From Vitis vinifera (lineage: Eukaryota; Streptophyta; Magnoliopsida; Vitales; Vitaceae), in assembly GCF_030704535.1 (NCBI RefSeq), contig NC_081812.1:17183501-17247500 (forward strand): 64,000 nt of DNA, given 5' to 3'. Position numbers and translations under genes: made by a program. Under the pieces are notes generated by a model that was not told the origin of the DNA, searched no databases, and saw only the letters and a program-made list of their open reading frames with translations. Every line of letters begins with the position of its first letter. Within the stretch, counting starts at the first letter, position 1. Below are positions 36,452 through 48,975 of the stretch, piece by piece.

Positions 36452-38391
36452 CAGAGAGAGAGGTGGTGTGTGTTATTGTGTGAGGCGTGGCATGTCATGA
36501 AGAGAATGGTGAAATGGGTGGGGATTTAAAAAGGAGGAGAGAAAGGAGTGGACGCTGTTAGTCATGCAAGTATTATGTAGCTGAGGGTTGGAGAAAGTTT
36601 GTTCTTTTTTTTTTTTTGCTAAGGAAGGAAGTTTAAGGTTTGTAAAACCTACTTTGACCCTTAAATTAGGGTAGTTGTGACTTGCGAGGAGGGGCCTTGA
36701 GCAGTTGAAAGTCGATATCATCGCCCCCCGTTACATTCAATTAACCTTCTTTTTAGTTTCCGGGTGCCGCCAAGTCGACTCCAATTATGGCCTAGTCTAA
36801 TACCCTTGCATTTTAGCCAAGTTTATTCCAATATACAGTTGGGGATACTGTCATTTTGCTTTCTAGGATATTCACCAAATCATAAGTCCATTGCTCAGTA
36901 ATGACCACATTCACGAAATTAGGATTAGTCACCTGTTTCACTAAATAAATGGAAATTACTTTTTATTATTATAGAAATAAAAGGTCAGAATCTGTCAATG
37001 GCGCAGAGTCGAATTGGCTGTTGGTACTGTTGCCCACTTTTCACATGTACAGCATATTACTATACCGAAACAAAACATAACTTGGAAGAAAAATATCCAT
37101 TCCAGACATATGGTGGCCCTTTACTAGCTGGGCTTGATGTTGCTATCTTTAAAAGCAAATTCTAAAAAGAAGGCCAAATCAATGTGGATGCCAGCCTAGC
37201 TACCTGACTCATGGTATGCATCATATCACCTGTACTCCTAACTTTCTGATTATCTGCACATCAATGCCTGGTCTCCAGAAAATAAGAAAAGCCAAAAACG
37301 AGAAATATACCATTTTCAAATTAAAAAGAGCCAGAATGTCAAAATTTCATAATCCTTTCTCAAAAGCGAAAATGTAAACAAACTGGACCATTTACGATTC
37401 ATTAAAGTGAGAGCTTCCTTTCTCCCACAATCAGCGGCTGTAGCTTGAGGGGACCATTTCGCAAACACCAGTTTCCCAAATAATGTAAGCTGGCCATAGC
37501 CAACCCCACAAGCGTAACTCGGACCATATCATATGGCCATCAACAATCTCCACCACAATGTTACTATCTTTTCTTTTTTATTTATTTATTTTCTTTTCTT
37601 TCATATGGTGAAGACCTTAGAACCCCATCGATAAATACCATTCCATCCAAGAGGGTGGCTAACTGAGCCAATTTAATGCAAGCTAACAGAAGGGCCATTT
37701 ATTTCTAGTCTTTTCAAGACTCCACAAATAAGATATTTGCTGTATGTATTAATTTGTGTGTGTTCTCATTGGAACTGTTTGTTACAAGTTTCAAACGGGC
37801 AGATATCAAAATCAACCACCCTCTCTCTTGAACCTTGCCTGTGAAGAAACAGTTAACTTGAAAGCAATCAAAAACACACAAAAACGACAAACTAGAAATT
37901 TCATTCTAATGTCGGATTTTGGTTGTTGAAGTTAGGCATTCTCTGCCTTCCATTACTCGTATTAAATAAGTAGCTGCTGACGGCATATCATTGTGCAGCG
38001 TGACTAACATAAATTTAACAAGAAGAGCGTGGCCTTTCCACGAGGCTGCTTTCATTTCTCTCGTTAATTTCCTCTCATCCCTCTTTTCAATCACTACATA
38101 TCTAATGCGTTGCACTTGCATTCATACGATATATCATTATACGTATGAGAATCACATGGACTCTGGCATCTTCAATACTAGCTTCAAAGAAATAGCATGT
38201 GGTATATGATCAAATGCAATATCAGCCAATTTTGTCAACTTATTTTTTGGTTCCAATAGCAGACGGAACTATTCATTTATAACAGAAAAATTAGACTGAT
38301 GTGATGGTATTTGAAAATTTCTATTGCTTTAATTGTGAAAGCGCAGAGCAAACCCTATTGAATTCGCGGTGCCACGCGGACCAAAGAAATT
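36254..38391. repeat. Duplicated segment, copy B of the GPAT6 5' region
   Basis: This is the second copy of the 31418-33853 segment, in the same orientation and shifted by about 4.8 kb. It starts abruptly at ACACTAGTGGAACCGATGCT inside the GPAT6 coding sequence and fades near 38391 (GCGGACCAAAGAAA versus copy A GCGGGCCAAAGAAA). It is shorter than copy A by about 300 bp through several deletions. It is not connected to a full coding region. Confidence 0.88.
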
Positions 38392-38399
38392 TTATAAAT

Positions 38400-40330
38400 A
38401 GAATAATTTTTATAATTAGGTATATTAATACCAAAATCAGATGTACTGAGTGAAATTAATCATAAAAGTATTATCAAATCACCCATAGTTTTCACGAGTT
38501 GATGGTAGGATGTAAACAAAACACCAACGACTTTTTCTACTTTAGACCAACTATAAATGTTGCACATAAATAAATTAATGTTGATACAACTGTTATCAAC
38601 CCCATTGACTTCGGGGTTGATTTTTTGGTAGTCTTTAAAACGATATAATGGTCTTGTCAAGTGATAATCATTCTCTGTTCTTTCCATTGTTCTTTTTACT
38701 GTGGAGTTAAAAATATTTTTTTATTTTTTAAAAAGAAAAATAAAAAAAACATATTTGATCATTAAAAACAAAATCATTTTATATTATTTTCACTTATTTT
38801 ACGAAAGATTAAAAAATAAAATGCTGGATATAAATATTATTTTTAATATATATTTAAAAACATTAAAAATTAATTAAAAACATTTCAAATTTTGAATCGG
38901 GTTTTATTTTATAAAATATAAAACGATTTTTAAAAACTGTTTTTTAAAATTATTTTTAAAAATAATTACCAAATTGGGCTTAAGTTATTTTTTTCTCGGA
39001 CAATGAACCCACTTTGAGGGGCATTTTCTATGACTAGTTGTCCCACTCCCTTAGGTTGGACCTATGAGTACAAGGTCGCCCCCATTTAAATTACCGGTGA
39101 TCTACCAAGTCAAAGTTTAGGTAAGCGGCGGCAACTTCAATTGCTTCAATGCTACCGAATATTACAATCTAACTTTAAAAAGGGTAGTGATATTTCTCAG
39201 AAGTTTTGCTACTGACTGGCTGCGTTTTAGCTTTGTCTGGAGGATTGATTAGTCCGAATCATGATATGTATCCAATCTAGACGTTATGCATTTGATTTAA
39301 ACTGAATCTCCATTTGGTTTTAGCTGTTATTTTTCTATTTTTGGTTCAATATGATCCTAATATTTGCAACTAAACTTAGGATCCAATATTGATTTAGATT
39401 TAGTCCATGGCAGAACTCGAGGAAAAAAATAATTACCCTCACGGATCATTAAGTAATGTTTAAACATTTGGAGTACTTAATTGATTAATAAGGACAAGAT
39501 TAGAAGGTAGGTTCTTTGCATGCCTTAGGCATTTGTAGTACTAAAAACTCTTTTTTAATAACTATTTTTGAAAATAATTTTTTGTTATAGATATAAAAAT
39601 AAAAAATAAAATTGATAACTAGGAATAGAAATCAATGTGTTTTTAAAGAGATCTTTTAGGACCTATTTAGTATTTTATTTTTTTTAAATAATAATTTTCT
39701 ATTCTCCAAAATAAAAAAATAGAAAAATGTGTTTGACAACAAAAAAATATAAAATAATTTTTATTTCTCAAAACAAAAAAAAAATGATGTTTTTAGAGGT
39801 ATCTTTTAGTTATTTTTAGTTGTTTTACTTATTTTATTAGAGTTATTTTAAAAAAATTATATAAAAATAGAAAGTGATTAAAAATAAAACATTATATATA
39901 AAAGTTATTTTTAAAATATTAAAAATAAGTTAAAAACATTTTAGATTCCCAAATAAATATTTTTCTACAAAATTTTTATAAAATATCAAATAACAGTTGT
40001 CAAAAATTGTTTTTAAAAGCTATTTTAAAAATTAATTATTAAACATGGTCTTAATTATTTTCACCTATTTTTTAAAATTTGTTTTACAAAATAATTATAC
40101 AAATATAAAAAAAATTGAATAAAAATAAGATATTATATATTAAAGTTGTTTTTAAGACATATAAAAACAAATAAAACAAGTTAAAAATATTTTAGTTTTC
40201 AAACATACTTTTATTCAATAAAATGTTATAAAATAGTTTTCAAAAACTAATTTTAAAAATTATTTTTTAGAATTTTTTTAAATTATTTTAAAAAACACTT
40301 ATCACATAAGGCCTGATTGATTGGTAAGTC
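38400..40330. repeat. AT-rich dispersed repeat, three related copies
   Basis: Segments at about 38770-38985, 39825-40045 and 40050-40310 share the order TTATTTT(C)AC-TATTTT, AAAAATAAAATATTATATATA, AAGTTATTTTTAAAA, AAGTTAAAAA(C/T)ATTT, TTATAAAATA and AAAAATTATTTT. They are highly diverged and carry no coding signal. They look like remnants of a non-autonomous element family. A short unique patch (38990-39540) separates the first from the others. Nothing else is seen in the interval. Confidence 0.45.
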
Positions 40331-40984
40331 CACGAAATTAGATGGCTTGTTCCATTGGGTTGCATTTCGCAGCATTAACTTCTTTGTTCGAGTTTCTGTG
40401 TTGCCCTGGGCTTCACAAAAAAAGTTGGATAGCTTTCTTTTGGAATGCATGGTAGTGCTAATGGAGAAATTGAAAGTTTACTAGCTGCTACAAGAGAGAG
40501 TTAGCAACCCAAAAAACTCAAGCAAGATGTTGCAGCTATTAATTTAATTTTATATAAGATCTTGTCTAAAAATGTTGCTGTCTACAAATTAACAATTGGG
40601 TGCTTGGAGAGTCACCTAGTAATTAATATGGTATTATAAAAACCAAATAGAAATAAATTAAACGTAGATTGAACATGATAACATCATACAATGCCGGAAA
40701 ACAGGAAGGTTGAAGGAGGGCGATGGCCGTGTAATGCATAATAGAGAAGCCCTGTGTATTGTTAATATCCTGGACTGGCTAGAAAAAGAAGGATTCCACG
40801 AATCATGATTAAGTATCAAGGTTTTGCCCCACTATCAAGGGGAACAGTGACCACTCGAATATCAGAAAGGAAGTGAGGGTGCGATGTGGTCGAGGCTTTG
40901 TGGCCAACTTTTATTCTACTTGCTGGAAGGTTCGCCCGGTGAAACCTTAATAAAAGTTGATTAGGAAGGTTGGATTGTTCACAT

Positions 40985-42000
40985 TTCAGATGCCTACACA
41001 GGTCATTTTAAAATGGTTTGCTTCTCTTCTGCCGCCTATATCAGTGCAAGTATTTTGGTCTTTTTTTCCTTGGTCAAGCTATCTTTTTAATTTTTTTGTG
41101 GGTGGTGTAGTTTTGCTAGCTGTTGAGGTTGGCCAAGGTTTCTTGTCTAACGGTATTACACAATATAATTGTATGCTTGGAACTTCTTTGCATCCTCATA
41201 GAATACAATGATCCAGTGATTAATCAAGGCATGGCAGAGGTTTTGATGTTTGGACTAGTTGGCAAGAAAATAGTTATTGGTAGAATTTGGGAGCTGCTGC
41301 AGCAACGACCAGAACAGTCATATACAATGATCACATGCCATCTACGTATGATATGGTGGAGCCAACCACAGTGGCTTGGCACTGGCTTTCAACAAGGGAG
41401 GTGCACCGGAGGAAAACAAAGGTAGCTGATGCATGTTTATATCAGGATATTCTCTTAGTCCAGAAGAGCAGGAAGTGAAGGGAATGCTTTGTACCGTTGC
41501 AGAAGTGAAGGAAATTACAAAGCTTCTTTTGGAAATGACTCCTCTTTGGACGACCTTCCTTGTGTATGGTCTAGTCGTATTTACTGGTAAAACTTATTTT
41601 ATCGACTTGGCGAGCAATCACATTCCTGAATCTGAATTTCTTCTCTTTGCCATCAAGTCCTTCTCAAGCTTAATAATTAATATCATATTTGTTATGGGCG
41701 GAAGCAAAATGAATGGGTGCCATGCTGGCGAGAGTTGGAATTGGAATGGTTTTATGGTGTTATGTTGCACTACTGCTTGGAAGGTTGAAACTTGAACTTT
41801 ACAGATTGAATTTGGTCAAGAAAGAGGAACTGCCAAACAACTCCCATGAGCATCTATTGGTTGGTTCCACAATTCTACATGTTAGGGCTCATGGAAGGAA
41901 TCACTGAAAGATGGGCTCAAGGATTTCTTATATGATAAGGTAGTTGAGTTAATGAAAAGCTATGGACCGCCATTCACCAACTATATATATTCACATTGAT
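40985..42000 (+). pseudogene. NPF transporter relic (same family as the 49-kb gene)
   Basis: Pieces in NPF order: GHFKMVCFSSAAYIS (about 41000-41045, matching GHFKMILITTKTYIL of the intact gene), VVLLAVEVGQG (about 41105-41140), GAAAATTRTV (about 41287-41317), then SPEEQEVKGMLCTVAEVKEI, LWTTFLVYGLV and YFIDLASNHIPESE (about 41455-41640). Next, in shifted frames, come LARVGIGMVLWCYV and RLKLELYRLNLVKKEE, and SYGPPFTNYIYS near 41960-41995. Several frameshifts and stops are needed to read it and the 5' exon is not recognisable. It has the same strand and the same residues at family positions as the 49-kb gene, so it is an old tandem copy. Confidence 0.8.
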
Positions 42001-44871
42001 ACATCTAATACAAGGAATAACGATGTAGTAGATGTGGTATTGATACATGATGTTTAGGGCGACATGTTTTATCATTTAATTTGATTTATCCTACATTGCC
42101 CTTGAACTAAATGATTCCTAATATTGTGAAGAGGTGAAATATTTCCTAAACCATTTAAGTTTTAATTTAAGAATTCATTGTAAGTGGATCAAAATTGATA
42201 TAAAAGAAACTAAAATTTATTTTTAAAAATAATTTAATATATCAAGACTTGTTGGATCCCATTTCAATTTCCAGGAATTTATGAGCTATGAAATTTAATT
42301 CACATATATCATTTTAAAACTTGTTTTTAAACATGCGAGTGAAATTAGGTGGCATTCATTTTTAGAGAATGGTAGTTAAGGAAACTAGATTATCTTAAAT
42401 AGAAAACTAGATTATTTGATATGTATAAAATGTCATTTTAAAATTCAATGGTTTAAGAAAATAAGAGAGAGAGAGAGAGAAATATTTCAAGTGTTTGATT
42501 AAATCAATTTATCAAGATTAGATTTCCTCCTATATAAACTCCCAAAATATGCAAATATAGACAAATCATTGTGCATTAATAACACTGCCTACTACTCAAC
42601 TGTTAATTAAATTACCAAACTAAAAAATACAGATTAATCAAACCATATTTTCAAATGAAATCAAATTATTATAAATTGTTGGAAAATGAAGAATGATTAC
42701 AAATTGGCATTTAAAAAGATAATTAAAACTCATTTAAAATCACATATAATACATAAAGTTACTAATTACACAATATTCTGGTGCAAATAATATTAAATAG
42801 AGGGTTGAAGAACATAACAGTTAAGAGATTTTAGAAAATTCATTTGAGACATGATGATTTAATGGAGATTATAAAAAAGGACATAAAAAGAAGATTTCAG
42901 AATGATTTATTTCTTTTTAATTCAAATGTTTTGAATCAATATGAAAATTTCAATTGAGTCATTAATCAAATACATATGATAATCAAAGTAACCTCACATA
43001 AAATAAGGATTAATATCAATTAAGCTTGCTTGAATTTATAGAATTAAAAATTTTTATCTGTTGAATTAAATCAGAGTCATAAAAATTCCAAATGAATCAC
43101 CAATTAAATACATAAGGTGATGAAAACTAATATTAAGATTAGAGTCCTTAAATGAAAAACATTAATACCTAAAATGATCTCTCACCTTGTGATTATATAT
43201 TCAGAATTTATTAAACAATGATCTACAGTTAGCAAAACTAATCCAAAGAAAACAGAGGAAAGGCCTAGATCTAAAGTTTCAAAAGCAATCATTTCAATTT
43301 TTTATAATCACACCTAAAGTAACGAGTCCCCAATCACGTAACAACTTATTTAGAATTTATTAAACAAAATTTTTCATGATTAAAATCAAAACATATTAAA
43401 CATCTACAGAAGCAAACAGAGAAAAAGTCTTGGATCTAAAATTTTTAATGCTATTATATACAAACTGTAACAAAAATGATAGACACTGTATAAGATGCAG
43501 AGGCCACAAAAAAATCTATTCAAAAAAAAATCTGAGATAATCAAACTCAAATCAACAACAAGAAAACGAGATATACTCACCAATCATAAAATACTTTGAT
43601 CCAAACCAAATAAAACACAAAAACAGAGGATCGTGATCTTGATATTTACAAGTGTACGAAATAATTAAAGAAAATGGAACCTAATAAGAGAGCTTTGCAT
43701 GATTGCAGTGCTAGTCAAATCAGGGTAGATATTGATGTGTGCTAATTTGGTATCTCTCTAAAGTTTGTAATTTGAGCAAATCTGAGTGCCTTATGTTTAG
43801 AATGTGTGATTTTGAACCTTTCTTATCCATGTCATGTTGGTAAGTTTGGACACCTTATGATGCTGGTCAATTCGAATTCCTTGTATCTATTATTCATGTA
43901 CTTGTTTTGTTGTATTTTACAACATTTTATAAGCAAATGGGAGTATCGCCATGTAAACAGAAAAAAAAATTAAGAAATAAAAATTCATAGTGTTATTGTC
44001 AAATCAAATATTAAGTACTTTTAACAGCTATTATCACCAGACATAAGTTCTCAAAATTTAGTGACCACACACCAGCAAATCTCTTTACAAAATGTTTTCT
44101 ATGATTAGACTATTCAGACAGGACTTCAGTAGAAGTTATGAATGTGCCAAATGGGCCCCCAAAACTCCAAGTAACAAACAAGTTCTTGGAAGTTGGAACA
44201 ATCCACCTTTTAGAAGAGATTTAACAATCTTGATTAATACCTCAAATTTCATAATTTATAAGATAATATTGATCAAAATATCTGAATCACATTAAAAAAA
44301 ATCTTTTCGATAAATAACTTGATTTTTTATAAACATTTATTTTCTAAAAATTACAATTTGAATTTATCTTTCATCACTTTATTATCTTAATTTTTTTTCT
44401 CTAAATAATCTTTGAAGTTTACTCATTCCTTTTATTTTTTTATTAACATTAATACTTTTATATATTTTAAAAGTTTATTTTATGAGATCGTTATAATGGG
44501 TTTTATGGATGGCTTGAGTTAAAGAATTAAATCGCCAGCATAAAAAATAAAAATTATATTAATAAAGTGATGGAATTTGAACGAAAATTGATATTTTATT
44601 ATATTTTGTGTGCGAGAAATCAATATTTTTGTATCTTATTATTTTAATAATAATGTAATTAATTTTTATTTTGTATTTAATCATTACAATAATTGAGTTT
44701 TTATTCTATTTAATAATAAAAAAATAAGAATACGACATGCTTAAGTAATCGAGGTGGAGAGTCTTGAGACTGACTTTTCTTTTGGGTACAACCGTACGAT
44801 CAAATGATGAAGGCAAGGGTGATGGGTGTTACAGGAAATGGGGTATAGAGAGTCGTATTCATAGTGTAGGT
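42001..44871. other. Intergenic, AT-rich, no gene seen
   Basis: Low-complexity AT-rich sequence. An (AG)n tract is near 42466-42480. An ORF at 44092-44295 has no recognisable domain. I find no repeat with clear borders. Confidence 0.4.
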
Positions 44872-45110
44872 GAGAATAAGAATGATGTGTTAAATGAAGA
44901 GAAAGTAAATTATCTTTGAAAAAAATCGCTTTCTATCGGATGGCTTTGTACTTGACATAAAAAAATAAAAAATAAAAAAAACTATCTTTAGAAATCAAAC
45001 AAAGAAAAAAAGTTCCCTTTAAAAATGGAATCTTTCATTATTTGTTAAGAGTAAAGTTGTATACTTTTCACTTAATAGTGGAATTGTGTTTTGTGGTTCA
45101 GATTCCATGG
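44872..45110 (+). repeat. Left arm of a 240-bp inverted repeat pair
   Basis: From GAGAATAAGAATGATGTGTT to GATTCCATGG. It is the reverse complement of 46207-46437 over its full length, with mostly single-base changes and small indels. Matching runs include TAAATGAAGAGAAAGTAAAT, GCTTTGTACTTGACATAAA, ATCTTTAGAAATCAAACAAA and AATAGTGGAATTGTGTTTTG. Confidence 0.88.
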
Positions 45111-45119
45111 TAAGTTATA

Positions 45120-45530
45120 CCTTTATTTTGAGTCACCTATGGGGAAAAATTGGTGGGTTGACCTTTATTTTGGAGTCATCTATCCATATAACCATAGGGA
45201 AAAATAGGTGGGTTGAGTAGAAGGCGTCTGGGGAGAAGAGAGGAGTGAGGAGGTTTTTAGAAATTTTTGGTGGTGGGCTTTAGGTGGGAATTTCTTGATT
45301 CGTTCTGAAATGTTGGAGGGTAAGAGCATGTTTTTCAAACCTGCATACTCTTGTTGAACTAAAAATTTCTCCAGGTCCCCGCATTTGAAGCCACTTCAAA
45401 CCTGTTTGGATTTTCGCCCTGATCCACCACCGGAGTTTGCTACCTCAACACCAGATCCATTTATCCACCGGCCCTCATCGAAGTCACTCACCGGGGTTTG
45501 CTACCCCAACACCAGGTCCATTTCTGCCAA
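45120..45530. repeat. Two local direct-repeat pairs between the inverted arms
   Basis: Pair 1: CCTTTATTTT(G)GAGTCA..CTAT followed by GGGAAAAAT(T/A)GGTGGGTTGA, at about 45120-45160 and 45161-45216. Pair 2: CCACCGG(A/G)GTTTGCTACC(T/C)CAACACCAG(A/G)TCCATTT, at about 45427-45463 and 45490-45522, with a period of about 63 bp. No ORF is supported by either. Confidence 0.65.
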
Positions 45531-46206
45531 CAAATCCGTATCCCTTCCTGTCTCTCTTTAATTTATTTATTTATTTTTTCTATTGTTATTTGCTAGCATA
45601 TGCATTTCTTTAAGGCTATATGTTTGGTTTCCCGTATATATAGGAAAATGATTTTTTTTTTTTTTTTTTGGTATCTTAACTTATATTTATATTTAAAAAA
45701 TAATGAAATGATGAAAAAATTGGTAAAAGATGTATAAAAAAAAATATTTGACAAAACATAAATTACTTTTTAATTTTTGAATACAAAAAGATAGAAATAT
45801 TTTTTATCTAAAAGATTTGTTTTTAAAAATTACATTTTTCATATTTTATTAAATAATAAAAAACTTTTTATTTTATAAATCTAAAATTATAACTCTTGTG
45901 TGCCATTATGTCAATAAAATATTTTCATCTTAATTTTAATATCAATTTTACTTTTATAAAAATTCTTACGTTTTTGCTTGATATTTTACATAAAAATCAC
46001 CTTTTTAAAAAAACAAAAACTATTTTATGTATTTTATTGAAAATTTAGTGATCTCAATTATGGTGAATAAGTGTCTACTTTAACCTAAAATTAATTTATT
46101 TTAATTTCCTTTTTCAATATTAAAAAAGTGAAAAGAAGAAATCTTCACACCAAGAGCATCAACATGGAAAACTACCCACATAATCTCCAAAAACTAAAGG
46201 TAAAAA

Positions 46207-46437
46207 CCATGGAATCAGAACCACAAAACACAATTCCACTATTAAATGAAAAGTGTACGATTTTACTATTACAAATTATGAAAGATTTCATTTTTAAAGG
46301 GAACTTTTTTTCTTTGTTTGATTTCTAAAGATAGAGTATTGTTTATGTCAAGTACAAAGCTATGTTTATTTTATAAAAAGCGTTTTTTTTTCAAAATAAT
46401 TTACTTTCTCTTCATTTAACACAACATTCTCATTCTC
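46207..46437 (-). repeat. Right arm of a 240-bp inverted repeat pair
   Basis: This is the reverse-complement partner of 44872-45110. The spacer is about 1.1 kb (45111-46206). Sequence outside the arms does not match, so the copied unit is close to 230-240 bp. It could be two inverted copies of one short element, or the ends of one larger element. Confidence 0.88.
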
Positions 46438-47464
46438 ATTTTTTTGGGAGATTTATTAGTAGTTATCTTAATGCATCTATCCTATTACAGTTGATATTCT
46501 TCATACCAATACTCAGTAATAGAAGCATTTTCATCAACAATACTATCCCCAAACTCTGCATTATTAGAACCAACAATGAAAGTAAAAATAAAAATAAAAT
46601 ATAAAATATAAAAATATAAATAAAAAATCTTTTTGTTCATAGTTGATATCTTTAGGGCTTAAAGGTTCACTTTCACCCGTTTATGCATGTGTCACTCTTG
46701 GTTATCTACATGAATTTTTTAATATCTTTGAGGTTAGGATAGTCCAATGATAGATGTCATAGCCCTCCACAATTTCTTTTCTTTAGAAATAATCTTATTA
46801 TTTTCATTAAAAGAATTGTCAAATCTCTTTTCTTTCATTGAGTCTTGTTTTTGAAAGGTTTTTTTTTTTTTTTTTTCTAATGTTTTCTAAGAAAATAAAG
46901 GGCTAATCTAAATGGATAAAAATATCCAAGAGAGGTGGGAGAGAGGGGGTGTGAATTGGAGTTGAAAAATTCTTTTTTAAATATAATAAAATTAAGCACA
47001 AGAAACACAAATATAAAAAGATAAAGTTAAAAAAAGCAAACTTAGATTTAAAGTGGTATGACGCTTTCTTACATACATTCACTTTCTTCAAACTCTTAAT
47101 TGAATGAGAGTTTCGCTTATATTTAAAGCTTCAACCAAACTTTTAATCATTTTTTACACTTAGATTCTGGTTCAAATGGGCTTTTATACAATCTCTTCAA
47201 GTCTTTACTTACTTGAAAGTTTTAACACTCAATTAACAAGTTTGAATATCTCAACTTAGCTCAACAATGACTTAAATATAATGCAAGGCTATGATGAATC
47301 ACAAATGTGCATTAAAGAATATGCAAATGGAGATTTAATGCACTAAGAAAAAAATGAGAGCTTTTATGGCAAAAATGAGTAGGTAAACAAATAAATGCAG
47401 ATGTTCTCTTACTCATAAATAAAGTAAAACTCTCAATTTATAGGTTTCTAACATCAAGAGCCAA

Positions 47465-47725
47465 AAAAATAAAAAATACAGTCTCGATCGGTTGAGGTGA
47501 GGGTCAACTGGTTTATTAGTCGTTTGAACATTAAATGCTTGGCAGGTGACTGTTACCCTCGACCGGACCTCGACTGGGAAGACAAATCATTCGATTGAGA
47601 AAGAAAGACTATTGGAAGAGAGATAAGGTTTTTTGCATCTCTCTACCGGACCTCGATCGGAAAGAAGTAACCGATTGATCGGTACCTTAGTTGGTTGAGC
47701 CGGTTGGCCAGTGCCTCAACCGGTT
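47465..47725. repeat. CCGGT/CGGTTGA-rich patch
   Basis: GC-richer than its surroundings, with many variants of one word: TCGATCGGTTGAGG, CGACCGGACCTCGACTGG, ACCGGACCTCGATCGG, GAGCCGGTTGGCC, CTCAACCGGTTCACC. It is probably a decayed internal part of a retroelement, in line with the gag-like remnant at 48.2-48.8 kb. No coding frame survives. Confidence 0.4.
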
Positions 47726-48179
47726 CACCAATTTTGGCTTGAAAACTTTTTTTTTTTTTTTTTTTTCTGGAATTTTTGCTTCTAGCACTTAGGCAATGTC
47801 TTTAAGTAGAATAATATGTCAATTTTGAAACATTTTGCCTAAGGTTCATTTAATAGAACTCAGATTTGGATGGAAATGTAACTTTAATGCATAAATTGAG
47901 TTTTTAAAAATGTATGAAATGATATGAAAATCCTAAGTATACTCATGCATTCATCTTACATATGTTTCTTATGATTAAAAGGTTATTTAAAAATTTTGAT
48001 CTTGCATACATTACGTCTTTTGATGAATTTCCAAATTAACACCTAAAATTCTTTATAATTCAAATCAATTAATAACTTAACTATGATTTGTTATTTTCAA
48101 AACATAATTAGGAGAACTCTTAGACTAACATTTTCTTCTATGTAATTTTTTTTTTAATAGTTAAGTAAGTTTTTCTCTA

Positions 48180-48760
48180 TCCACTATATTTAGACTTTCA
48201 TAATCTTTTCATTCATTCTTACAAGTCTTGAAGGTAGTTTCTCATGACCTTTGAGAATTATGAAGAGACGTGATCCCACATTTATAAACTTTCATAGAGT
48301 AAATGTCATTACTTTCCTATGTACCAATAACCTTGAATCTAGCCTATACTCTCTAAGAGATATCTCAATACCTTTCTTACTACGTTAGACTCTTTTCTTC
48401 CCAAGGTTAAAGTTAGAGTTGACAGTGTCACTTACTTCAAGATAGAATGTGAAGAAGATCTCATCTTACATTCTTATGCTCTTAAACTTGTCAATGAGTA
48501 TCCGAATTTTTGTGAAGTTCACCACTTAAGTGTGGTGCCATCATGAGTAATAGAAAAAATATCTTAGGCTTCTCTAGCATGCTTGCATATGACTATTCCA
48601 TGAAATTCATTAGGATTAAACCCATTAAGGATGTTACGAGGAGTTCGAGTATTCACTTCACTGCCCTTATCATCTAGTTTGTACCATTTTTATCTGGCCT
48701 TGAATTCTTCTATGGATCCATTCTAAATGGAGAAAAACTTCATAGTTTAATTTTGTTTTT
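48180..48760 (-). mobile_element. Degenerate Copia gag-like remnant
   Basis: In minus-strand translation, with frame changes, segments recall the plant Copia gag (UBN2-type) fold. These are ITHDGTT near 48530-48550, FTFYLEVSDTVNSNFNLGKK near 48400-48460, and then RLDSRLLVHRKVMT near 48300-48340. Stops replace expected residues, for example a stop at the Trp of an AWD-like site near 48572. No LTRs were located. It is an old relic. The family match is from memory and the alignment is broken. Confidence 0.5.
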
Positions 48761-48975
48761 CTGCATTTTTATTCATGTTTGCCCGTTTAGAGGCCAGCTC
48801 TGGTTGAAGGATAATTTTCAACAACTATATTCTAAATTTCTAATATGATAAGACTCGCATGCTATACAATTTTTCAGCTCATCAATATTAATGTTTTCAT
48901 GGGTAGAGAGGGAGAATATTGCCTAGCCTGGTGCAGGTTATACACAGTGAAACCAATTTGACTAATACGACCGAA

